DNA of 30,621 bases. Origin: DATAXI01 sp036266845 (GTDB taxonomy: Bacteria > Verrucomicrobiota > Verrucomicrobiia > Chthoniobacterales > Chthoniobacteraceae). The DNA is taken from assembly GCA_036266845.1 (NCBI GenBank), contig DATAXI010000223.1, forward strand, positions 1 through 30,621, written 5' to 3'. The position numbers and the translations under genes are program-made. This document shows, in pieces, positions 8,222-16,468 of this stretch. A model generated the notes under the pieces. It did not search any database, was not told the origin of the DNA, and saw nothing but the letters and a program-made list of their open reading frames with translations. Numbering within the stretch: the stretch's first letter is position 1; each line of letters begins with the position of its first letter.

Positions 8222-10975
8222 ATGCGTTCTTATCTCTCCGGTTCCCTCGCTCCTGTCGGAGTCGCGCTCAGTTTGCTCCTTCCCATCGCCCTCCATGCGG
8301 AGGGCACGCCCGCGGCAGGGTTCGATATCGGCCCCGCTCTCGCGGCTTGCAATGTTACCTGGGATACTCCCGGCCCTTCTTCGCAACAATCGGTGCCCAC
8401 CGGCAATGGCGATATCGGCCTCAACGTCTGGGTCGAGCCAAATGGCGACCTCGCCTTTTACATCAGCAAGACCGACGCGTGGAGCGAAGATTACGCCGGA
8501 CCCCGCGGCCTCATGAAAATCGGCGGCATCCATATCGCGATGACACCCTCCGCCCTTGGCGCCGGGGCGCCCTTCGTGCAGGTGCTCAGGTTTCACGAGA
8601 GCGAGATCGATATCCGGGAAGGCAGCGGCCCGGGCGAGATCGATCTGCGCGTCTGGGTTGACGCCAATCATCCCGTCATTCGGGTCGAAGCCAACAGCGC
8701 GCGCCCGGTTTCCTATAAGGTGACGCTCAACGATTGGCGCAAGTCCGATGTCACCAACCGCCCCATCGCCCCTGGCGAGACCAACCAGATCGTCTGGTAT
8801 CACCGCGATCCCGCCACGCCGAACGTCGATCCTCATCTCCGGAATATCACCTTCGGCGCGGTTGCGAAAGGCCCCGGGCTCGTCAGCAACGGGAGCACAG
8901 AGCTCGATTCCAGCGCGCCGGTCACCTCCCTGCTCCTTTCCATCGTCCCCCTTACCGCCACCACCGCCACGCCCGAGGCCTGGCTGGCCCAACTCAGCGC
9001 TCTGGCAAAACAGGTGGACGCGCTCGACCTGGAAAAAACGCGCGCCGCGCACCTCCAGTGGTGGGACGCCTTCTGGCGCCGCAGTTGGGTCTTCGCGGGC
9101 GGCTCCATGGACGCGATCCAGATGACCAAAGGCTACGTGATGCAGCGTTATACCACCGCCTGCGCGGGCCGCGGCGCTTATCCCATCAAGTTCAATGGTT
9201 CCATCTTCAACGTGGATGATCCCACGAGGATGAACACCAAGACCGGAAAAGCGACCCCGGTCGATGCCGACTACCGCGACTGGGGCGGCGGCTATTGGTA
9301 TCAAAACACCCGCGCCATGTACTGGCCCCGGCTTCAGGCGGGGGACTTTGATGAAATGATGCCTCTTTTCCGCATGTACGAGAATCAGATGAAGGTCAAT
9401 CGCCCCATCGTAAAAGGTTATTACGGACATGATGGCAGCTACTTCCGCGAGCAGGGGCCTTTCTGGGGCGGGCTCAAATACGTCGGGCGGGACGCGCCGC
9501 CCAATTGGAACGATCACTATTTCACCGATATCCTCGATATCGGCATGATGATGCTCGACTATGCCGAGTACACCGGCGACGTGAAGTTCGAGAGGGAAAC
9601 CGCCATCCCGATGATCACCGACGGCCTCACGTTTTTCCGCGAGCACTTCCAGCCCGGGCCTGATGGAAAACTCTATCTCGATAACGACAACGCGATCGAG
9701 ATGTACTGGAAGGCGAACAACCCCGCCCCGGACATCGCCGGGTTGCACGCGATATTGCCGAGGATGATCGCCCTGCCAGCCGGCTTCGTGGACGCGTCCA
9801 CACGCCAGACTTGGGAGAAGATGTACGCCATGCTGCCCGCTCTGCCGCACGGCAGGAAAAACGGCAAGGAAGTGCTTCTTCCGTATGAAGGACCGCAGAC
9901 GATGAAGAGCCGCAATGGCGAAAACCCGGAGCTTTACGCCATCTATCCCTTCCGCCTGTACGGTCTCGGGAAACCGAACCTCGATCTCGCGATCCGCACG
10001 TTCTTTGCCCGCAAGTGCAGGCAAATGGGCTGCTGGGTTCAGGACCCGGTCCAGGCTGCCATGCTGGGCCTCACGGACGTGGCGGCGGAGTACGTCCACT
10101 TCAACCTGGTCCGCACCGATCCCCGTTTGAAGTTCCTCGCCTTCTGGGCCCACGGCTGTGATTACATGCCGGACGAGGATAACGGCGGCAACGGCGAGAA
10201 CGGCCTCCAGCAGATGCTGTTGCAGGCGGTCGGCAAAAAACTCTTCATCCTCCCGGCGTGGCCCAGGAACTGGGATGTGGACTTCAAGCTCCACGCGCCA
10301 TACCAGACGACGGTGCAGGTGAGTTACAAGGGAGGCAGGGTCGTAAGCCTCGTCGTTGATCCGCCCGCGCGCCGGGCCGATGTGGTGGACCTGTCCGGAC
10401 GCCCGGCCTATGCGCCGCCGCCTGCCCCGGTGGTGGGCCAGCCCGGCTCGGTCAATAGCATCCTCTCGCCGGCGGACCCGGTGGTCGCGCTCAAGCAGAC
10501 GCTCCAGGGGCGGCCCAATGTGCTGGCCGATATGACTGCAGATACCGGCGGCGGCCAGGGGCCTGCCAGGGCAATCGATGGCAGCTTGCAAAGCAAGTAT
10601 TTCAATCACGGGCAGGATGCCGATGGCTTTAACCCGCGCGGAGACAATACCGGGTTCGTGGTCACACCCGGCAGGCATGGCGTGGTCACCGCGGTCCAGT
10701 TTGCCACCGCCAACGACATGCCCGAACGCGATCCGCTCGCCATTTCAATCGAAGGCTCAAACGATCCCGCCGCCGCCTCGGCCAATGGCAACGGATACAT
10801 CCTCCTTTACTCCGGCCCAACCGGGCTCGCCATTGACCCCGGCCGCAATCAGTGGGGCCCCGTGATCAAATTCAACAACGCCGCCGCTTACAAAAACTAT
10901 CGCATCCTGGTGACGGAAACCCGCGGCGACAGCACGGATGGGGCGCAATATAGCGAAGTGAAACTGGGAAATTAA
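8222..10975 (+). CDS. Secreted DUF5703 / GH95-like hydrolase with discoidin-like C-terminus
   Basis: 917 residues. Residues 1-26 are a signal peptide (cleavage after LHA). Residues about 40-310 match my recall of the DUF5703 N-terminal beta domain: CNVTWDTPGPSSQQSVPTGN, GDIGLNVWVEPNGDLAFYIS and KTDAW. Residues about 315-690 look like an (alpha/alpha)6 barrel of the GH95/glucoamylase type (WGGGYWYQNTRAMYWPRL; NGENGLQQMLLQ). A short beta segment follows, then a region about 755-917 (GPARAIDGSLQSKYFN ... YKNYRILVTET) resembling F5/8 type C (discoidin) sugar-binding modules. Reaction and substrate are unknown; an exported enzyme acting on a plant, fungal or algal polysaccharide is the best guess. 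It follows the regulator by 176 bases and has a purine-poor leader without a Shine-Dalgarno sequence. Confidence 0.82.
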   Translation: MRSYLSGSLAPVGVALSLLLPIALHAEGTPAAGFDIGPALAACNVTWDTPGPSSQQSVPTGNGDIGLNVWVEPNGDLAFYISKTDAWSEDYAGPRGLMKIGGIHIAMTPSALGAGAPFVQVLRFHESEIDIREGSGPGEIDLRVWVDANHPVIRVEANSARPVSYKVTLNDWRKSDVTNRPIAPGETNQIVWYHRDPATPNVDPHLRNITFGAVAKGPGLVSNGSTELDSSAPVTSLLLSIVPLTATTATPEAWLAQLSALAKQVDALDLEKTRAAHLQWWDAFWRRSWVFAGGSMDAIQMTKGYVMQRYTTACAGRGAYPIKFNGSIFNVDDPTRMNTKTGKATPVDADYRDWGGGYWYQNTRAMYWPRLQAGDFDEMMPLFRMYENQMKVNRPIVKGYYGHDGSYFREQGPFWGGLKYVGRDAPPNWNDHYFTDILDIGMMMLDYAEYTGDVKFERETAIPMITDGLTFFREHFQPGPDGKLYLDNDNAIEMYWKANNPAPDIAGLHAILPRMIALPAGFVDASTRQTWEKMYAMLPALPHGRKNGKEVLLPYEGPQTMKSRNGENPELYAIYPFRLYGLGKPNLDLAIRTFFARKCRQMGCWVQDPVQAAMLGLTDVAAEYVHFNLVRTDPRLKFLAFWAHGCDYMPDEDNGGNGENGLQQMLLQAVGKKLFILPAWPRNWDVDFKLHAPYQTTVQVSYKGGRVVSLVVDPPARRADVVDLSGRPAYAPPPAPVVGQPGSVNSILSPADPVVALKQTLQGRPNVLADMTADTGGGQGPARAIDGSLQSKYFNHGQDADGFNPRGDNTGFVVTPGRHGVVTAVQFATANDMPERDPLAISIEGSNDPAAASANGNGYILLYSGPTGLAIDPGRNQWGPVIKFNNAAAYKNYRILVTETRGDSTDGAQYSEVKLGN

Positions 10976-11174
10976 CGCTGCTCTCCCGGCGTCGGCGCGA
11001 TTACCGCGCGATCCAGGTCCTCCGTTGCCGATGCGTAACCGGCCTCAAGATGCTTCTCCTTCGAGCGTCCCGGTTTCAAAAAAAATTCGGTTGTGTTTTG
11101 GGTGGCCCCTTGGGACACACGAACGGTGAAGACGCAACGCGCGCTCTGGAATCGCTGTCCGGATTTGTTTGCTT

Positions 11175-13661
11175 ATGGGCGCAGGCGATAACGGGATGGA
11201 ATATTCCGGCCCGGGCTGGCGCGGCGGGCAATCCTGGAAAGCGCGGCTGGCGCGGCTGCTGATCGTCCTCGCAGGCGTCGTGGTTGGGCAGTTCGTCTTG
11301 TACGGTCCCTCGATTATCGGGAAGAAGGTGCTGCTTCCCCTGGATATTCTGGCGCCGTCGTCCATTTACATGCCGCCGTCTCCGGCCACGTCGCATATCG
11401 TGCCGCAAAATGTGATCCTGGCCGATTTGGTGGATCAGTGGGAACCGGCGCGGCAATTTGCGGTTTCGGAGTTTCGCGCGGGCCGGCTCCCAATGTGGAT
11501 GCCATACCAATACGCCGGCGCGCCGGTGGTGTGGCCAAAGTTTTCGCCCTTCCTGCTGTTGGAAAGCACAATGGCCTCTCCGATTATCCTGGCATGGACC
11601 CAGCTCCTGGCCGCGATGGTCGCGGGCCTCGGCGCTTATCTGTTTTTTCGCCGGGCGCTCAAGGTTTCGTTTTGGGCGGCGGCGGTGCCTGCGTGGTGTT
11701 TCCCGCTGATCAGTTACTTCATCTATTGGCAGGGGTTTCCCACCTGCGCGCCCGTCTTCTGGCTGCCGTGGATATTGCTGGCGGTCGATTCCTCAATTCG
11801 GCGCACGAGCGCGGCCGGCATCGCCGCGCTGGCCGTGGTGACTGGCTTCATTCTGGTCAGCGGCGCGTTGGATGTCGGCGGCCAGGTCCTTCTCGTTTCC
11901 GGTCTCTATGCCGTCTGGTGTTTGTGGGATACTTATCGCGCCCACTTACTCGGCGCGGGCATCGGCAGGGCGATTGCGAGCCTGGTCCTGGGATGGGCGC
12001 TCGGTTTCTGTCTGGCCACGCCGTATATCCTCCCTTTGATGCAGTACGCCCACACCGGCGCGCGCATGCAGGCCAGGGCTGCGGGCTCGGAAGAACGTCC
12101 TCCGGAGGGATTGTCCGCGCTGGCTCCCGTCCTCTTGCCGGATATCTATGGCTCGGATCAGCGCGGCTCGTATCGATGGGGAAACCAGACGCAGATCGAA
12201 AGCTCGTCCGTCGCGTTTACCGGAATTCTTGCGACGCTCTTTGTCGCTCCGCTCGCATGGTATCGCCGCCGGTATCGTTCGAGCGCGCTGTTCTGGAGCT
12301 TGATGGTCCTGCTCGGCCTGAGCTGGTGTCTGGACGTTCCCGGCTTCGTGCAAATCCTTCGCCTGCCGGGGCTCAATATGATGTCGCACAACCGGTTGGT
12401 GTTTGCGGCCTCCTTTGCCATCCTGGCGCTGGCGGCCATTGGCTTGGATGGACTTCTGGAAACCGCGTTGCGCCCGCGCTGGTGGGCATGGATTCCCGAG
12501 GGCGTTTTGATTCTCACCTTCGGCTGGTGCGCATGGCACGTTTTTCGTCTGCCGGAGCCCATCGCCACGCAGATCGGCAATTTGCTCAAAACCGCTCATC
12601 CCAGCAACGCGATCCAGTCCGCGGAGGATGTGCAAGCCGTCCGCAACTGGTTCCGCCGCGATTACGCGATCTCGGCGCTCTTTGCCGCTTGCGGGATCGC
12701 CGCATGGCTCATCCTCTGGAGGCGGACGAAATTTCCGGCATGGGCTGCGGTCTGCGTCTCTATCTGCATGGTTGCCGAGCTTCTCTGGAATGCCAGCACG
12801 CGGAATCCCCAATGCGATTGGAATCTCTACTATCCGCGCCTGCCCATCCTTCAGGCGCTGGCCCATGCGCCTCCCGGGCGCATGCTTGCCTGCGGCTATC
12901 TGCCCGCGGCTCTTGCCCAGACCCACCAGCTTCACGATATTCGCGGGTATGACGCGATCGATCCCGCGCGTCTCATGAATCTCATGGCCGAGGCGGCGGA
13001 TCCTCACTCGCCCGTTTTCAATTACTGCATGACGCAGTGGTACCTGCCGAAATTCAAGATGGCGCCCCCGGATCAGGTCCTGCTGCCGCCCATCCTGGAC
13101 CTCCTGAATGTCCGCTACGTCATTTTTCGCGGCACTCCTCCACCGGGCATTCAACCCGTTCTCCATCATTCGATTTACTGGGTGCTGTACAACCCCCGGG
13201 CGCTCCCGCGCGCGTTTGTCCCGCGCCACGTGGAGTCCGTGCCCGACTCTGCGATCCGTCTGGAGAAGATGGCGTCCGCCAATTTCGATCCGGCGGAAAC
13301 CTGCTATACCGAGCAGCCTCTCAATCTCCCGGCAAACATCGTCGGAGAAGCGGCCTTGCGGGCGGAACTGCCGGCAAAACTGGCCGTCTCCGTGAAAATG
13401 CAGACCGCCGGCCTCGTGGTCCTGTCCGATCTTTGGGATATCGGATGGAAAGCCTACCTGAATGGAAATCCCGTCCCGATTTACCGCGTCGATCACGCAA
13501 TCCGTGGTGTGCTGGTGCCGCCCGGCGATGGAACGCTGATTTTCGAATACGATCCCGACCGATTCCAGTGGGGCCTCCGGCTCGCGGCGGGCGCAGGCAT
13601 CGTCATCCTCGCGCTGACGCTGATCTCCGCTCGTTCCGCTTCCGCGCAACCAACGGCCTGA
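11175..13661 (+). CDS. YfhO-family polytopic membrane protein
   Basis: About 828 residues from the ATG at 11175; a TTG two codons earlier and an ATG seven codons later are alternatives. The layout fits the YfhO family (PF09586), large GT-C-like membrane proteins often linked to glycosylation of cell-wall polymers. One N-terminal membrane segment is followed by an extracytoplasmic loop with the characteristic run RAGRLPMWMPYQYAGAP, then about ten hydrophobic segments to residue about 530. A soluble extracytoplasmic C-terminal domain (HDIRGYDAIDPARL, LLNVRYVIF, LSDLWDIGWKAYLNG) precedes a final membrane helix. The donor and acceptor are unknown. It stands alone, with about 200 bases on the 5' side showing no clear element and a hairpin after the stop. 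Confidence 0.85.
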   Translation: MGAGDNGMEYSGPGWRGGQSWKARLARLLIVLAGVVVGQFVLYGPSIIGKKVLLPLDILAPSSIYMPPSPATSHIVPQNVILADLVDQWEPARQFAVSEFRAGRLPMWMPYQYAGAPVVWPKFSPFLLLESTMASPIILAWTQLLAAMVAGLGAYLFFRRALKVSFWAAAVPAWCFPLISYFIYWQGFPTCAPVFWLPWILLAVDSSIRRTSAAGIAALAVVTGFILVSGALDVGGQVLLVSGLYAVWCLWDTYRAHLLGAGIGRAIASLVLGWALGFCLATPYILPLMQYAHTGARMQARAAGSEERPPEGLSALAPVLLPDIYGSDQRGSYRWGNQTQIESSSVAFTGILATLFVAPLAWYRRRYRSSALFWSLMVLLGLSWCLDVPGFVQILRLPGLNMMSHNRLVFAASFAILALAAIGLDGLLETALRPRWWAWIPEGVLILTFGWCAWHVFRLPEPIATQIGNLLKTAHPSNAIQSAEDVQAVRNWFRRDYAISALFAACGIAAWLILWRRTKFPAWAAVCVSICMVAELLWNASTRNPQCDWNLYYPRLPILQALAHAPPGRMLACGYLPAALAQTHQLHDIRGYDAIDPARLMNLMAEAADPHSPVFNYCMTQWYLPKFKMAPPDQVLLPPILDLLNVRYVIFRGTPPPGIQPVLHHSIYWVLYNPRALPRAFVPRHVESVPDSAIRLEKMASANFDPAETCYTEQPLNLPANIVGEAALRAELPAKLAVSVKMQTAGLVVLSDLWDIGWKAYLNGNPVPIYRVDHAIRGVLVPPGDGTLIFEYDPDRFQWGLRLAAGAGIVILALTLISARSASAQPTA

Positions 13662-13666
13662 CTGCA

Positions 13667-13686
13667 AGCCGCCGGAAAACGCGGCT
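13667..13686 (+). terminator. Short hairpin after the YfhO gene
   Basis: AGCCGC (13667-13672) and GCGGCT (13681-13686) pair around an eight-base loop, five bases after the YfhO-family stop. No T run follows, so termination is uncertain. I see no gene in the rest of the 13687-13922 gap. Confidence 0.3.
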
Positions 13687-13922
13687 CCTCGTATTTCGGC
13701 GTCGTGCGGGTCTGCCGCCTCCCGGATATTTTTTCGTCACCGATACATACCGCCCCGGCCCTCCTCAAAATCGAATCCCCTCCGTTACCCGAGGACAACG
13801 CCGGAATTGTTTTTCACCAGCGATCCTGCAAAGCTGGTCAGGACGCGCGACGAGTCCACCCGGCTTGAGCTGTTTAATTTAAATGCCCGAAGTCGCGCGT
13901 CCGGAGAAGGAATCTTCAACTC

Positions 13923-14759
13923 ATGAATATCACCGTATTAGGTCTCGGCATTATCGGCGGCGCCTGGGCAAAAAACCTGATCGCCGACGGCCACAATGTC
14001 CGCACATGGAATCGCACGCCGAAGGACTTTCCCAATTTCCATCCTTCCATCCAGGATGCGGTCGATCAGGCGGAGGCGATCATCGTCGTCGTTGCCGATC
14101 CGCCCGCCGTGCAGTCCGTGCTCGATCAGATCGCGCCTAAGCTTGGCCCCGGCAAACTCGTCATCCAGTCCAGCACCATCTCCGCAAAGTGGACGCTCCA
14201 GTTCGCGGAGCAGGTGCGGAAAACGGGCGCGGAGTTTCTCGAGGCGCCGTTCACCGGCAGCAAGCTCGCGGCGGAGCAGCGCAAGACGGTTTATTACCTG
14301 GGCGGCGATGCGGCATTGGTCGAAAAAGCGCGGCCCATCTTGCGGACGCTCGCGGGCGCCATCATGCACATCGGCCCGCTCGGCTCCGCATCCTCGCTCA
14401 AGCTGGCGATGAACCTCAATATTGCCGGCATTGGCCAGACGCTGTGCGAGAGCCTCGCGCTCTGCCGCGGCGCCGGCATTTCGGACGAGATCTACTTCCA
14501 CGCCCTTTCGGTCAATGTGGCGCGCTCCGGCGTCTCCGAGCTCAAGGAGCCGAAGCTGCGGAATCATGATTACAGCCCGCAATTTTCCCTCAAGCACATG
14601 GGCAAGGATTTGCGCCTCGCGCTTGAAACCGCCGCCGAATCGTCACTGCCTCTGGAGCAAACCCGCTCCCTCAAGGCGCTCTATGACCGCGGCATGGCCG
14701 CCGGCTGGTCCGATGACGATTTCATCGGCCTGATGCGCTTGCTCGACCAGGGCGCATAA
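13923..14759 (+). CDS. NAD(P)-dependent beta-hydroxyacid dehydrogenase (3-hydroxyisobutyrate dehydrogenase family)
   Basis: 278 residues, close to the family norm of 285-300. The Rossmann nucleotide motif GLGIIGGAWAKNL is at residues 7-19. The substrate loop, normally DAPVSGG, reads EAPFTGSKLAAEQ (107-119), nearer to plant GLYR/succinic-semialdehyde-reductase-type members. The catalytic Lys is at 160 in SSLKLAMNLNIAG, with Asn164. Enzymes of this family reduce or oxidise short hydroxyacids and semialdehydes in the cytoplasm; the exact substrate is open. GGAGAAGGAAT about 10 bases before the ATG is a reasonable ribosome-binding site. It is convergent with the decarboxylase gene, 73 bases away. 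Confidence 0.88.
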   Translation: MNITVLGLGIIGGAWAKNLIADGHNVRTWNRTPKDFPNFHPSIQDAVDQAEAIIVVVADPPAVQSVLDQIAPKLGPGKLVIQSSTISAKWTLQFAEQVRKTGAEFLEAPFTGSKLAAEQRKTVYYLGGDAALVEKARPILRTLAGAIMHIGPLGSASSLKLAMNLNIAGIGQTLCESLALCRGAGISDEIYFHALSVNVARSGVSELKEPKLRNHDYSPQFSLKHMGKDLRLALETAAESSLPLEQTRSLKALYDRGMAAGWSDDDFIGLMRLLDQGA

Positions 14760-14832
14760 CCACCGCGCCTTCAACCGCGCCGCCGCGCTGGAGGAATCAA
14801 CGCCGGCGGATTATTGCCCGGTGCAATTTCCC

Positions 14833-16464
14833 CTACAGCCGTTTCCCCAGCCGCTCCGTCAGCCGGTCCAGGGCAGGGGAGCGGTCCGTGGGATCCAGGT
14901 GCACGTCCAGCAGGCAATAGCTCTCGGTGTGCTGCCGCGCCTCGGCCAGCGCCGCATCCAGTTGATCCTCGGTTTCCACCAGAAAGCCGCGCCCCGCTCC
15001 CAGCACATCGGGCAGCCGGTGGTAGTTCCATCGCAGGATATCGTTAAATTTCCCATCCTGCATCGGACGTTCCGTGCCGTAGCCGCCGTTGTTTAGCACG
15101 ATCACGATCGGGCTCAGCCCGAAACGGACCGCCGTCGCCAGTTCCATGCCCGTCATCTGGAACGCCCCGTCCCCCACCAGCACCAGCGGGCGCAGATTCG
15201 GGCTCGCAACCTGTGCGCCGATGGATGCCGGCACCGCAAAACCCATGGATGTGTAATACGCCGGCCCCAGGAATTCCGTCCGGTTTCGGATCATCAGATC
15301 GGCGGCGCCAAAGAGCGAGTCTCCCACGTCCGCGACCACGATGACATCTTCGGTCAGGAAGGTATTGCAGCGCTGGAAAAGCCGGCGCACGCTGATCTTT
15401 TTGCCCTTCTCCGGGGTAAACGGCGCCGGAGCCGCCGGCCTCGGGATATCGCGCGGCGCGTGCTGCTTCAGAGGCGCGCCCAGCAGCCCATCGAGAAAAT
15501 CCGGAAGCTCGACGTTCTCATAAGTGTGGTAGCGGATCGTCAGCTTTTCGCTGGTCGCGTAAATGGCGCGCCCCAGCTCCAGCCTGGCGGTATAGATTCC
15601 CAGATTCACATCCGTCATGAAGACGCCCAGCAGCAGCGCGCAATCGCTCTCCTCCACATACCGCCGCACCTCCTCGCGCCCCATCGCCCCTTCATAGACG
15701 CCCAGGTAAAGCGGATGCGCCTCGCTGATGACCGATTTTCCAAGGATGGTCGAGGCAATTGGGATATTCGCCTGTTCCGCCAGCCGCAGCAGCCTCTCCT
15801 GCAAGCCGAACCGGTGCACCTCCACGTCCGCAAGGATCACCGGCTGCTTCGCGCCGTTGAGCAATTCCACCGCCTCCGCCAGCGCCTCCCGCAGCGCGTT
15901 CGCATCGCTCTCCGCCCGCCGCTCCGCCGTCCGGTGGTGCGCGATGCATCGCGCGCCCACCATGTCGCGCGGAATCTCGATGTACACCGGCCGCTTGTAA
16001 TGCAGCGCCGCCTCCAGCACGCGGTCGATTTCCCGCTGTGCCGTCTGCGCGTCGGAGAGCACGGTGCTGGCCGCCGTGATTTGCTCGAAGATCTTAAACT
16101 GCGTGTCGAACTCGCGCACCTTGTGATGCAGCAGCGGATTCTTGTCCCGCTCCTTCATCCCCGGCGATCCGCTGATGATGACCACCGGCGATTTCTCCGC
16201 ATACGCTTCCGCCGTGGTATTCGCGATTTTCAACCCCCCCACGCAATACGTCACGCACACCACCCCCAGCCCGCGCACCCGCGCATACGCATCCGCCGCA
16301 AAGCCCGCGCCCTGCTCATCGCACGTGTTGATGATCGGCACCTCCCGCTTTTCCAGCAGGGAGTAAAAACCGAGCACGTAATCCCCCGGCACGCCGAAGA
16401 TGTGCTCCACCCCGAGCGCCCGCAGGCGGTCGATCAAATAATCTCCGATGGTGATTTCTTGCAT
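14833..16464 (-). CDS. Thiamine diphosphate-dependent 2-oxoacid decarboxylase (pyruvate/indolepyruvate decarboxylase family)
   Basis: 543 residues, a typical length. The cofactor-activating Glu50 is in INTCDEQGAGFAADAYAR, and the paired histidines diagnostic of non-oxidative decarboxylases are at 113-114 (LLHHKV). The thiamine diphosphate/Mg motif starts at GDG 431 and ends at NN 458-459. The active-site Glu465 is in GYGTERPM. These residues favour a decarboxylase giving an aldehyde over acetolactate synthase or an oxidase. Pyruvate, phenylpyruvate, indolepyruvate or a branched-chain oxoacid could be the substrate. The gene starts 4 bases after the RNB-domain gene's stop, so the two are probably co-transcribed, an odd pairing. 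The leader has only a weak ribosome-binding site. Confidence 0.9.
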   Translation of the reverse strand: MQEITIGDYLIDRLRALGVEHIFGVPGDYVLGFYSLLEKREVPIINTCDEQGAGFAADAYARVRGLGVVCVTYCVGGLKIANTTAEAYAEKSPVVIISGSPGMKERDKNPLLHHKVREFDTQFKIFEQITAASTVLSDAQTAQREIDRVLEAALHYKRPVYIEIPRDMVGARCIAHHRTAERRAESDANALREALAEAVELLNGAKQPVILADVEVHRFGLQERLLRLAEQANIPIASTILGKSVISEAHPLYLGVYEGAMGREEVRRYVEESDCALLLGVFMTDVNLGIYTARLELGRAIYATSEKLTIRYHTYENVELPDFLDGLLGAPLKQHAPRDIPRPAAPAPFTPEKGKKISVRRLFQRCNTFLTEDVIVVADVGDSLFGAADLMIRNRTEFLGPAYYTSMGFAVPASIGAQVASPNLRPLVLVGDGAFQMTGMELATAVRFGLSPIVIVLNNGGYGTERPMQDGKFNDILRWNYHRLPDVLGAGRGFLVETEDQLDAALAEARQHTESYCLLDVHLDPTDRSPALDRLTERLGKRL

Positions 16465-16468
16465 GAAT

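Noticed and set aside
8162..10678. Minus-strand open frame of 838 codons opposite the DUF5703 gene
   Set aside because: No recognisable domain, composition typical of an antisense shadow in GC-rich DNA, and the opposite strand has a signal peptide and clear domains.
11946..13667. Minus-strand open frame of 573 codons opposite the YfhO-family gene
   Set aside because: Arg-rich, without domains, and opposite a convincing polytopic membrane protein.
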